A stretch of DNA of 32,356 nucleotides. Source: Desulfurivibrio alkaliphilus. Lineage in GTDB: Bacteria; Desulfobacterota; Desulfobulbia; Desulfobulbales; Desulfurivibrionaceae. The notes under the pieces were generated by a model, which had not been told where the DNA came from, did no database searches, and saw only the letters and a list, made by a program, of their open reading frames with translations. The stretch is taken from contig DSDS01000138.1 of the NCBI GenBank assembly GCA_011048585.1, forward strand, positions 1 to 32,356, given 5' to 3'. Below are positions 10,277 to 17,376 of this stretch, piece by piece. Numbering within the stretch: the first letter of the stretch is position 1; the number at the start of each line of letters is the position of its first letter. A program made the position numbers and the translations under genes.

Positions 10277-10917
10277 AGATCAGTCAGCACATGACCCGGC
10301 CGGCGGTGACCGTGCCACCGGAACTCACCATCTCCGAAGCGCGCGAGTTATTACGCTCCCACCATTTTCGTCACCTGCCAGTGGTTGATGGGGAGGGTAC
10401 CCTGCTGGGGATAGTCACCGATCGTGATCTGCGCTCGGCCTACCCCTCCACCATCCTTGAAGAGGCCGAGGGCAAGGCCCGCCTCCAGGATCTGGCCCGG
10501 ACCCCAGTCAGTTCCATCATGAGCCAGGGGATCTTCACCCTGTCGGCTGCCGCCACCCTGGATGACGCCCTGCTGCTGCTGGACCGGGAACAGATCGGCG
10601 CCCTGCCGGTGGTCGACGAGGGAGGCAAGGTGGTGGGCATTTTTTCCATCCGCGACCTGATGCGGGCCTACCGTAACCTGTTCGGCCTGGGGGAACGGGG
10701 TTCGGCCATGCTGTCCCTGCTCGATGACGGCCGGCCCCGCCCCCTGAGCCGCCTCTGCGCCGCCCTGGAACAGGCCGATATCCATTTCAACCGGCTGCTC
10801 AAGACCCAGACGGAAGATGGCCATAAAATTATTTACCTGCGCGTCAACACCTATAACCTGGCCGCGGTACACAAAGTTGCCGCCGCCGCCGGTTTCGAGC
10901 CCCATCGGGAAGAGTAA
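10273..10917 (+). CDS. Tandem CBS-domain protein with ACT-like C-terminus, AcuB-like
   Basis: A 214-aa protein. CBS domain 1 covers about residues 5-60 (KISQHMTRPAVTV...LPVVDGEGTLLGIVTDRDLR) and CBS domain 2 about 78-133 (VSSIMSQGIFTL...LPVVDEGGKVVGIFSIRDLM). The C-terminal 75 residues (LSRLCAALEQADIHFNRLL...IIYLRVNTYNLAAVHKVAAAAGFE) resemble an ACT-like fold, as in AcuB. CBS pairs usually bind adenine nucleotides, so this is a plausible energy-charge sensor for the deacetylase or for the synthetase downstream. The start overlaps the deacetylase stop by four bases. Confidence 0.85.
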   Translation: MKISQHMTRPAVTVPPELTISEARELLRSHHFRHLPVVDGEGTLLGIVTDRDLRSAYPSTILEEAEGKARLQDLARTPVSSIMSQGIFTLSAAATLDDALLLLDREQIGALPVVDEGGKVVGIFSIRDLMRAYRNLFGLGERGSAMLSLLDDGRPRPLSRLCAALEQADIHFNRLLKTQTEDGHKIIYLRVNTYNLAAVHKVAAAAGFEPHREE

Positions 10918-10976
10918 ACCTAATCGTCTGCGGCCGTCGTCCCGCGAGACCCAGCGGATTGTAACGAGGTAAAAAT

Positions 10977-13073
10977 ATGTCGTCCCAACTACGCCCCCTG
11001 CTCTATCCAGCCAGCATCGCCATCATCGGCGCCTCGCGAACTCCAGGCAAGGTTGGCCATGATATCCTGGCCAACCTGCTGGCCGGCGGCTTCGCCGGGG
11101 AGTTGGTGCCGGTGAACCCGGCCGGCAGCGAAATTCTGGGATTGCCCTGCCTGCCCGAACTCAAAGGGGCGGGAAAGAAGATCGATCTGGCGGTGATTGC
11201 CGTGCCCCGGCCCCTGGTGGAGGGAGCAGTCACCGACGCCCTGGCCGCCGGGGCCGGAGCGGTGGTGGTGATTACCGCGGGCTTCAAGGAGATGGACGCC
11301 GAGGGGGCGGCCCTGGAAAAAAGGCTGGCCTCCCTTTGCACCGCCCGTCAGGCCAGAATGCTGGGTCCCAACTGCCTGGGCCTGATTAACAGCCGGCACC
11401 GGATGAACGCCTCCTTTGCCGCCAAAATGCCCACGCCCGGCAATATTTCGGTGATCTCCCAATCCGGAGCCCTGGCCACCGCCATCCTCGATCTGGCGGC
11501 GGGCCGCCACCTGGGCCTGGCCAAGCTGATCAGCATCGGCAACAAGGCGGATATCAGCGAGGTTGATCTGCTTTCGGCCCTGACCACCGATCCCGACTCC
11601 CGGGTGATCATCGCCTACCTGGAGGATATCAGTTCCGGGGAGGAGTTTATCAAGGCGGCCACCGAAACCAGCAGCCAAAAGCCGGTGGTGATCCTCAAGT
11701 CCGGCACCACCGCCGCCGGCCAGCAGGCGGCCTCCTCCCATACCGGAGTCCTGGCCGGAGCCGACATCGCGTACGGCGCCGCCTTCCGCCGCTCCGGAGT
11801 GATCCGGGCCGACACCTTTGAATCGCTCTTCGATTACGCCACCGCCTTTGCCATGCAACCCCTGCCGGCCGGGGATCGGGTGCTGATCATCACCAACGCC
11901 GGCGGTCCCGGCACCATGGCCGCCGATGCCGTCGAACAGGCGGGAATGAAGGTGGCGGTGCTGGACAGCAACACTGCCGCCGCCCTCCGCAGCAAGCTGC
12001 CCCGGGCCGCCAGCGTCGGCAATCCCATCGACGTGCTGGGGGATGCCGAACCGGAACGTTACGCCACGGTGCTGACCGCCGCCCAAAATGATCCGGCGGT
12101 GGACGCCATCGTGGTGATCCTCACCCCCCAGGCGATGACCAGGCCGGCGGAGACCGCCCGGGCCATCGCCGCCTGCCTTAAAGGTGACAAGCCGGTGGTG
12201 GCCGCCTTCATGGGGGGCGAGGATGTCCTGCCCGGCCGGGCCGAACTGGTGGCCGCGGGGCTGCCCGACTACCCCTCGCCGGAACGGGCGGTGGCCGCCC
12301 TTAAGGCGATGCATGAATACGCCTGCTGGCGCAAGCGACCACCGCGGGTGGTCACCAGGTTTCGGGTCAACCGCCGACGGGTGGAGCGGATCATCACCCG
12401 CCGGCTGCGCAGCGGTCACAGCCAGTTGGGCGAGGTCAAGTCCAAGAGCGTACTGGCGGCCTACGGCTTTCAGGTGCCGGAGGGCTATCTGGCCACCTCC
12501 ACCGAAGAGGCGGTGGAGGTGGCGGAACGGATCGGTTTTCCGGTGGCCCTCAAAATCGTCTCTCCCGATATCATCCACAAATCGGATCTGGGCGGGGTCC
12601 GGCTTAATGTGATCGACGCCGCCGCCACCCGGGATGCCTTCGATCTGATGATGTTGCGGATCAGACAAAATGCCCCCAACGCAATGGTGGAGGGGATCTA
12701 CGTGGAGAAGATGCTGAACAAGGGGCTGGAGGTGATCATTGGCATGAGCCGCGACCCCCAGTTCGGACCGATGCTGATGTTCGGCCTGGGCGGCATCTTT
12801 GTCGAGGTGATGAAGGATGTCACCTTCCATCTGGCCCCGATCAGTGAAGCCGACGCGGTGATGATGCTGAAATCGACCCGCTCCTATGAAATTCTCGAGG
12901 GCCGCCGGGGTCAGCAAGGGGTGGACCTGGTGGCCATCGCCCAGGGATTGCAGCGGATCAGCCAGTTGACCACCGATTTCCCCCAGATCATCGAGCTGGA
13001 TATCAACCCCTTTATCGTCGGTGAGATCGGCCGCCCACCAGTGGTGGCCGATGCCCGCATGACCCTGAGGTAA
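10977..13073 (+). CDS. Acetate/acyl-CoA ligase (ADP-forming), fused alpha and beta subunits
   Basis: Reversibly converts acyl-CoA + ADP + Pi to acid + ATP + CoA; in anaerobes this often makes ATP from acetyl-CoA. The protein is 698 aa. Residues about 5-130 are a CoA-binding Rossmann domain (SIAIIGASRTPGKVGHDIL). Succinyl-CoA-ligase-like domains follow, with the phospho-histidine His255 in SSHTGVLAG. The beta part from about 480 is an ATP-grasp domain (FPVALKIVSPDIIHKSDLGGV, then GMSRDPQFGPMLMFGLGG and ELDINPF). Unlike Pat-type proteins it has no GNAT domain of its own; that domain is on the next gene. GAGGT lies six bases before the ATG. The true acid substrate (acetate, propionate, aryl acids) cannot be read from the sequence. 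Confidence 0.9.
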   Translation: MSSQLRPLLYPASIAIIGASRTPGKVGHDILANLLAGGFAGELVPVNPAGSEILGLPCLPELKGAGKKIDLAVIAVPRPLVEGAVTDALAAGAGAVVVITAGFKEMDAEGAALEKRLASLCTARQARMLGPNCLGLINSRHRMNASFAAKMPTPGNISVISQSGALATAILDLAAGRHLGLAKLISIGNKADISEVDLLSALTTDPDSRVIIAYLEDISSGEEFIKAATETSSQKPVVILKSGTTAAGQQAASSHTGVLAGADIAYGAAFRRSGVIRADTFESLFDYATAFAMQPLPAGDRVLIITNAGGPGTMAADAVEQAGMKVAVLDSNTAAALRSKLPRAASVGNPIDVLGDAEPERYATVLTAAQNDPAVDAIVVILTPQAMTRPAETARAIAACLKGDKPVVAAFMGGEDVLPGRAELVAAGLPDYPSPERAVAALKAMHEYACWRKRPPRVVTRFRVNRRRVERIITRRLRSGHSQLGEVKSKSVLAAYGFQVPEGYLATSTEEAVEVAERIGFPVALKIVSPDIIHKSDLGGVRLNVIDAAATRDAFDLMMLRIRQNAPNAMVEGIYVEKMLNKGLEVIIGMSRDPQFGPMLMFGLGGIFVEVMKDVTFHLAPISEADAVMMLKSTRSYEILEGRRGQQGVDLVAIAQGLQRISQLTTDFPQIIELDINPFIVGEIGRPPVVADARMTLR

Positions 13074-13078
13074 TAAAG

Positions 13079-14959
13079 ATGACCACCCATTTACAGACCA
13101 CCATCGACCCCGACTGGCGGCAACGATATCGGGACCTGCTCTGCGGCCCCGACCAGGCCCTTAGCAGGCTCAAGCCCGGCCAGCGGGTCTTCATCGGCAC
13201 CGCCTGCGCCGAACCTTCCGCCCTGGTCCAGGCCCTGACCCGGCGGGCCGGAGAGCTGGCCGACGTGGAGATTGTCCAGGTGCTCACCAAAGGGGATGCC
13301 TCCTACACCGCCAAGCAGCTCCACAACTGTTTTCACATCAACAGCTTCTTTATCGGCCGGGCGATCAGAGAGCATATCCAACAGGGCCTGGGCGATTACA
13401 CTCCCATCCTGCTTTCCGACATCCCCCGGCTCTTCTCCTCCGGCCAACTGCCCATCGACGTGGCCCTGATCCAGGTTTCGGAACCGGACAACCGGGGCAA
13501 GGTCAGCCTCGGGATTTCGGTGGACGTGGTCAAAAGCGCCACCGAAAACGCCTCCATGGTGATCGCCCAGGTTAACCCTCGAATGCCCCGCACTCTGGGC
13601 GATAGTTTCATCGACATTTATGATATTGACCTGCTGGTGGAGGTCGAAGAGGAGATCATCGAGCGCCAGTCCACGGTCCCCACCCCGGCGGCCCGGCAAA
13701 TCGAGGAGCATATCGCCGCCCTGATCGAGGATGGCTCGACCCTGGAGTTCGGCATCGGCCACATCCCCCACTCGCTGGTGGAGTTCCTTCGCGACAAACG
13801 GGACCTGGGGATCCACACCGAAATGGTTACCGACTCCATTCTGGAATTAATCGAGGCCGGGGCGATCAGCGGCGCCCGCAAAACCACTGATCGGGGCCGG
13901 ATTGTCACCAGTTTCTGCATGGGCTCCCGTAAACTCTACGACTTTGTCGACAACAATCCCCTCTTCAGCTTCCGACCCACCGAATATGTCAATGATCCCC
14001 ATATCATCAGCCGCCAGCACAAAATGGTGGCGATCAATATGGCCTTGGAGGTGGACCTGACCGGCCAGGTCTGCGCCGACTCCCTGGGTTCCTGCTTCTT
14101 TTCCGGCATCGGCGGCCAAATTGACTTCAACCGAGGAGCGGCCAGCGCCGTGGGAGGTAAGGCGGTAATCGCTCTGGAATCCACGGCCAAAAATGGTGAG
14201 GTCTCCCAAATCGTCACCCACCTGACCCCGGGAGCTGGAGTGGTGACCACCCGAGGGGAGGCCCACTACATCGTCACCGAGTACGGAGTGGCCTATCTCC
14301 ACGGCAAAAGCGTTCAGGAACGAGCCATGGCCCTGATCAGCATCGCCCACCCCAAATTCCGGGAAAAGCTGTTCCATGAGGCGCTGGCGGCCAAATATCT
14401 GCGTCGCGAGCTGGCTGACCTCGATGGTCGATTGCTGATGGTTTCCCAGGAGATGCAAACCTCAACCCTGCTCGACGACGGCACCCAGATCTCCTTCCGG
14501 CCGGTCCACCCCACCGACGAGCCCCGGATGCGCGACCTGCTCTACGCCCTCTCCCAGGAGACCTTGTATTACCGCTTCATGAGCGCCAGTGGCCGCTTCG
14601 CCCACCAGGAGATTCAGAATTTCGTGTATATCGATCACCGCAAGGACGCCGCCATCGTCGGCACCGTTCCTGAAGCCCATGGGGAGGATATCATCGCGGT
14701 GGGTCGCTACTATCTGGATGAAAAAACCAACCGGGCCGAGGTGGCCTTCGTCATCCGCGATGAATGGCAGAACCGGGGGATCGGCACCTTTCTCTTCAAA
14801 CATCTGGTGGGGATCGCCAAGCACAACGGCATCGCCGGCTTCACCGCCGAAGTCCTGCGGGACAACCGGCGGATGCAGGCGATCTTCAACCACAGCGGCT
14901 ACACCGTCCAGAGCAAGGTGGAGGGGGACGTCTACAGCTACAGCATCGATTTCGGCTGA
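13079..14959 (+). CDS. Acetyl-CoA hydrolase/CoA-transferase fused to a GNAT acetyltransferase
   Basis: A 626-aa two-part protein. Residues 1 to about 445 belong to the acetyl-CoA hydrolase / 4-hydroxybutyrate CoA-transferase family, with the presumed catalytic Glu248 in GIHTEMVTDS and the conserved blocks GIGHIPHSL, DSLGSCFFSGIGGQIDF and TRGEAHYIVTEYGVA. Residues about 468-625 form a GNAT domain with the acetyl-CoA binding loop QNRGIGT (564-570), preceded by VAFVIRDEW and followed by EVLRDNRRMQAIFNHSGY. The gene starts five bases after the acyl-CoA ligase, with GAGG inside the end of that gene. The fusion puts an acetyltransferase next to a deacetylase and an AcuB-like protein. Whether the GNAT modifies its own CoA-transferase half, the ligase, or something else is unknown. 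Confidence 0.9.
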   Translation: MTTHLQTTIDPDWRQRYRDLLCGPDQALSRLKPGQRVFIGTACAEPSALVQALTRRAGELADVEIVQVLTKGDASYTAKQLHNCFHINSFFIGRAIREHIQQGLGDYTPILLSDIPRLFSSGQLPIDVALIQVSEPDNRGKVSLGISVDVVKSATENASMVIAQVNPRMPRTLGDSFIDIYDIDLLVEVEEEIIERQSTVPTPAARQIEEHIAALIEDGSTLEFGIGHIPHSLVEFLRDKRDLGIHTEMVTDSILELIEAGAISGARKTTDRGRIVTSFCMGSRKLYDFVDNNPLFSFRPTEYVNDPHIISRQHKMVAINMALEVDLTGQVCADSLGSCFFSGIGGQIDFNRGAASAVGGKAVIALESTAKNGEVSQIVTHLTPGAGVVTTRGEAHYIVTEYGVAYLHGKSVQERAMALISIAHPKFREKLFHEALAAKYLRRELADLDGRLLMVSQEMQTSTLLDDGTQISFRPVHPTDEPRMRDLLYALSQETLYYRFMSASGRFAHQEIQNFVYIDHRKDAAIVGTVPEAHGEDIIAVGRYYLDEKTNRAEVAFVIRDEWQNRGIGTFLFKHLVGIAKHNGIAGFTAEVLRDNRRMQAIFNHSGYTVQSKVEGDVYSYSIDFG

Positions 14960-14965
14960 AAAAAT

Positions 14966-15000
14966 GGAGAGAAAGGGCTTAACCACCGCCCTTTCTCTCC
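14966..15000. terminator. Intrinsic terminator, best oriented for the minus-strand AP2 gene
   Basis: A perfect 13-bp stem (14966-14978 with 14988-15000) and a nine-base loop. On the minus strand it is followed by a run of six T, giving a canonical rho-independent terminator for the 15032-15688 gene. It also lies seven bases after the stop of the plus-strand CoA-transferase gene and may serve both. Confidence 0.8.
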
Positions 15001-15031
15001 GTGACCGCGGGAAAAGCCGTGACGCCGAAGC

Positions 15032-15688
15032 TCAGCGAGCCGTTTTCTTGCCTTTGGGAACGGCCTTCTTCGGGGCGGTCTTGACCGAAGTCTTCCTGGT
15101 CACCGCCTTCTTGGCCGGAGCTTTCTTGGCCGGAGTCTTCTTGGCCGACGCCGCCTTGGCCGGAGCCTTCTTGGCCGGAGTTTTTTTGGCCGCCGGGGCG
15201 CCGGCTTTCGCCACCTTGGTCGCCGCGGGCTTACGACCTCCCCGGGTGGCGGCCGGCTTCTTCAGGCCCAGGCGTTCGGCCTCCTTCTCCTGGCGAATCT
15301 GACAGGCCAGCTCAAAGGCCTTCTCCTGACCGTGGCGCCGGATGGAGATGGAGGTCTTGCCCTGCTTGCCCACCTGGTTGACCCAGCTTACCTCGTAGCG
15401 ATTCAGCTTTTCATTGTGCCGGACTCCGACCACCCCGGTCTTGGTATTGCTGACCGTCACGATATGCTTGTCGGTCCGAATTTTGCCCAGGCTGATCTCG
15501 GTCTGATCGCGCCAAGCCAGGGCGGCCAGCAAACTGGAATAGCGACCACCGTGTTTGCCGTCGGAAAAGAATTTGGCATGGGTCTTGCCCTGAAAGCGGA
15601 CACGCACATACCACCCGTGGGTCCTCTTGCTCTCCTGATCGATCCGGGCGACATCCTTGTGTTTTTCCAGTTTCGATCTCTTAACCAT
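15032..15688 (-). CDS. AP2-domain DNA-binding protein with a histone-H1-like tail
   Basis: A 218-aa basic protein. Residues 84-135 (TGVVGVRHNEKLNRYEVSWV, then TSISIRRHGQEKAFELACQIR) match the AP2/integrase-type three-stranded sheet plus helix fold. Residues about 22-66 (GWYVRVRFQGKTHAKFFSD...SLLAALAWRDQ) look like a second, more diverged copy. From about 142 to the end the chain is almost only Lys, Ala, Pro, Thr and Arg, with repeated PAKKA/TPAKK pentamers, like histone H1 or bacterial Hc1-type proteins. AAAGGAG lies seven bases before the ATG. It is monocistronic, with its own terminator. A nucleoid-associated role is likely; sequence specificity is unknown. Confidence 0.85.
   Translation of the reverse strand: MVKRSKLEKHKDVARIDQESKRTHGWYVRVRFQGKTHAKFFSDGKHGGRYSSLLAALAWRDQTEISLGKIRTDKHIVTVSNTKTGVVGVRHNEKLNRYEVSWVNQVGKQGKTSISIRRHGQEKAFELACQIRQEKEAERLGLKKPAATRGGRKPAATKVAKAGAPAAKKTPAKKAPAKAASAKKTPAKKAPAKKAVTRKTSVKTAPKKAVPKGKKTAR
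15106..15195 (-). repeat. Tandem 15-bp repeats encoding the PAKKA tail
   Basis: Six imperfect 15-bp units run back to back, with the plus-strand core TTCTTGGCCGGAG. They encode the repeated Pro-Ala-Lys-Lys-Ala/Thr pentamers of the H1-like tail. The number of units is likely to vary between strains by slippage. Confidence 0.8.
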
Positions 15689-16151
15689 CTTATTGTTCTC
15701 CTTTAGTTTTAGCTTAGCGTTGGGTCAGCCTGTAAAGCTCCTAGCGTAAACAAATCAATACAACAAGTACACCCTGCAAATTCCTGGCACCTTTCGGTTG
15801 CAACCCCTCTTTTCCGGGTTGAGCAAAAACCATATTCTGACAGAGCCTTGCAGTTCCCTATCACACACAGGCAATCTGCATACCAACAGCCCCGCAAACG
15901 GAATATTTTTTTAAACTCTTGTAATCACAAGCCATTGAATGATTTAACCCTTGCCCGCCAACTCCATCCGCAAACCTTACTGGTCTATTTTGTCGCACCT
16001 TGGGCAAATTCTGCCGCATGGGATGCGAAAAAAGTGTGGGAGGTCAACCAGGTTGCAATCTCTCGCCGGTCAGGTTAGCCTTGGCCAATCAACCCCACCG
16101 GTTCCGCCCGGTGGGCCGGGATCATTATTAAACTCGCGCAACGAGGTCGTC
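15689..16151. other. 463-base intergenic region, AT-richer than its surroundings
   Basis: Lies between the divergent AP2 gene and mazG and must hold both promoters, but no convincing -35/-10 pair was found. It contains an 8-bp hairpin at 16094-16115 (CCCACCGG / CCGGTGGG with a six-base loop) about 36 bases before mazG, and a small inverted repeat CTTGT-AATC-ACAAG at 15918-15931. A 76-codon plus-strand frame (15848-16078) contains the peptide LLVYFVAPWANSAAW, which recalls a thioredoxin core without its cysteines, but there is no ribosome binding site or codon signal to support a gene. Confidence 0.6.
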
Positions 16152-16559
16152 ATGCCCCTCCATAATTCCGTCGATTCCTTCAGGCAGCTGGTCGAAATTG
16201 TCGCCCGACTCCGGGCCCCCAACGGCTGCCCCTGGGATCGCAAGCAGACTCCGGAAACCTTTAAACGATACTTGCTTGAGGAAACCCATGAGTTGCTGGA
16301 GGCCCTGGAGGGGGACAACCACGAGCACATTCGCGAAGAGCTGGGCGATCTGTTGTTCCAGGTACTTTTCCTCTGCCAACTCTACAGTGAGCAGGGAGCC
16401 TTCACCTTGGACGAGGTAATTGGTGGGATCAAAAGCAAAATGATCCGCCGCCATCCCCACGTCTTCGGTGACGCCAAGGTCGATTCGGAAGATGACTTAC
16501 GCCGCCAGTGGCTGGCGATTAAGGCCGACGAGAAAAAAAGCCGGACATTGGGCTCTTGA
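16152..16559 (+). CDS. mazG: MazG-family nucleoside triphosphate pyrophosphohydrolase, single domain
   Basis: Hydrolyses NTPs or dNTPs to NMP and PPi; a house-cleaning or (p)ppGpp-related function. The 135-aa protein has one MazG domain: RLRAPNGCPWDRKQTPETFKR, the metal-binding EETHELLEAL, then REELGDLLFQVLF, and the conserved IRRHPHVFGD. E. coli MazG has two such domains in 263 aa, so this is the short form. The open frame extends back to 15951, but conservation begins just after the ATG at 16152, which has GAGGT five bases upstream. The stop codon overlaps the TTGACA of the rpsF promoter. Confidence 0.88.
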   Translation: MPLHNSVDSFRQLVEIVARLRAPNGCPWDRKQTPETFKRYLLEETHELLEALEGDNHEHIREELGDLLFQVLFLCQLYSEQGAFTLDEVIGGIKSKMIRRHPHVFGDAKVDSEDDLRRQWLAIKADEKKSRTLGS

Positions 16560-16585
16560 CAGCAGTACCGCAGGCATGGTAGAAG
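16556..16585 (+). promoter_or_regulatory. Promoter for the rpsF ribosomal protein operon
   Basis: TTGACA at 16556-16561, then TAGAAG at 16580-16585 with an 18-base spacer (or GTAGAA with 17), preceded by TG one base before the -10 as in extended -10 promoters. It begins on the stop codon of mazG and leaves a leader of nearly 100 bases before rpsF. Confidence 0.5.
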
Positions 16586-16632
16586 TCTCCTTTTTTCGTG
16601 CGGCGGCCAACTTTACCGCCGCGATCTTTTCA

Positions 16633-16682
16633 CCTCTTTGCTCTCTCGCAGGACGCGAGGGGGCCGCATGCCCGTAAGGAGG
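16633..16682 (+). promoter_or_regulatory. Candidate rpsF leader structure that pairs with the Shine-Dalgarno
   Basis: CCTCTTT at 16633-16639 can pair with AAGGAGG at 16676-16682, the ribosome binding site of rpsF, with one G-U pair. Enclosed are two small hairpins, CTCGC/GCGAG (16645-16649 with 16655-16659) and GGGC/GCCC (16661-16664 with 16670-16673). The second loop contains CCG. Autogenous control of rpsF operons by S6:S18 binding a leader RNA is known; whether this leader is of that type is inference. Confidence 0.35.
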
Positions 16683-16687
16683 AAACC

Positions 16688-17053
16688 GTGCGCAACTATG
16701 AGAGTGTCATCATCATCCGCCCCGGCGATGCCGCCGAGGCCGAACTCACCGCCATCATCGATAAATATTCAGCGGTGATCACCGACCGTGGGGGCGAGAT
16801 CGCCGGCGTTGACCGCTGGGGCCTCAAGAAGCTCGCCTACCCGATCAAGAAAGAGATTCAAGGGGTTTACATCCTGGCCCGCTTTGCCGCCACCCCCGAA
16901 GGGGTCTATGAGATGGAGCGTCTGCTGCGGATCGACGATCGGATTCTCAAGTACCTCACGGTCAAACTCACCGGCACCGGGGAACCCTTCTCCCTGACCG
17001 ATGACGATGAGCCCGCTTCCGGCGAGAGCGGCAACGACGACGATAACGAGTAA
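16688..17053 (+). CDS. rpsF: 30S ribosomal protein S6
   Basis: Small-subunit protein that pairs with S18 on 16S rRNA. The 121-aa product has the S6 fold throughout: RNYESVIIIRPG, DRWGLKKLAYPIKKEIQGVYILARF and ERLLRIDDRILKYLTVKL. The tail from about residue 100 is very acidic (TDDDEPASGESGNDDDNE), as in the glutamylated or acidic tails of other S6 proteins. The start is GTG at 16688 with AAGGAGG five bases upstream; a longer in-frame start at 16598 would bury the ribosome binding site. First gene of the rpsF-rpsR-DUF2232-rplI-dnaB run. Confidence 0.95.
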   Translation: MRNYESVIIIRPGDAAEAELTAIIDKYSAVITDRGGEIAGVDRWGLKKLAYPIKKEIQGVYILARFAATPEGVYEMERLLRIDDRILKYLTVKLTGTGEPFSLTDDDEPASGESGNDDDNE

Positions 17054-17117
17054 ATGGCCCTGGGCAAAAGTTTACCCACCGCCGGCACCAACTCTTTGAA
17101 GAGATGAGGAACATACC

Positions 17118-17357
17118 ATGATGAAACGCAATAAATTCTTCGGCCGCCGCAAGGTCTGCCGTTTCTGTGCCGACAAGAGCATCGTCATCAACTATAAGGA
17201 TGTTAAGACCCTGCGCAACTTCCTGACCGAACGAGGCAAGATCATTCCCCGGCGGATCTATGGCAATTGCGCCAAGCATCAGCGTCAGCTGTGCGAAGCG
17301 ATCAAACGGGCCCGGCAGATCGCGCTGCTGCCCTACTCCGGCAATCCTTATCTATAA
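17118..17357 (+). CDS. rpsR: 30S ribosomal protein S18
   Basis: A 79-aa S18 with the typical [33 protein letters not shown]-type core (residues 10-42) and the [30 protein letters not shown] end. The CxxC plus two further cysteines (CRFC, NC, LC) mark a zinc-binding, cysteine-containing form of S18. Two adjacent ATG codons (17118, 17121) are possible starts; GAGGA is seven bases before the first. It lies 64 bases after rpsF. Confidence 0.96.
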   Translation: MMKRNKFFGRRKVCRFCADKSIVINYKDVKTLRNFLTERGKIIPRRIYGNCAKHQRQLCEAIKRARQIALLPYSGNPYL

Positions 17358-17376
17358 AATATTTCGGGATTTCAAC

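Noticed and set aside
10989-12917. A 642-codon minus-strand frame opposite the acyl-CoA ligase
   Set aside because: Its length is impressive, but the protein is His/Gly/Gln-rich without any recognisable domain, while the plus strand encodes a complete enzyme.
15106-15195. Possible CRISPR-like array
   Set aside because: The 15-bp units are contiguous without spacers and lie in frame within a coding region, so they are protein-coding tandem repeats.
15848-16078. Possible small thioredoxin-like gene
   Set aside because: Only one short peptide recalls thioredoxin, the CxxC is absent and there is no ribosome binding site; kept as a remark on the intergenic region only.
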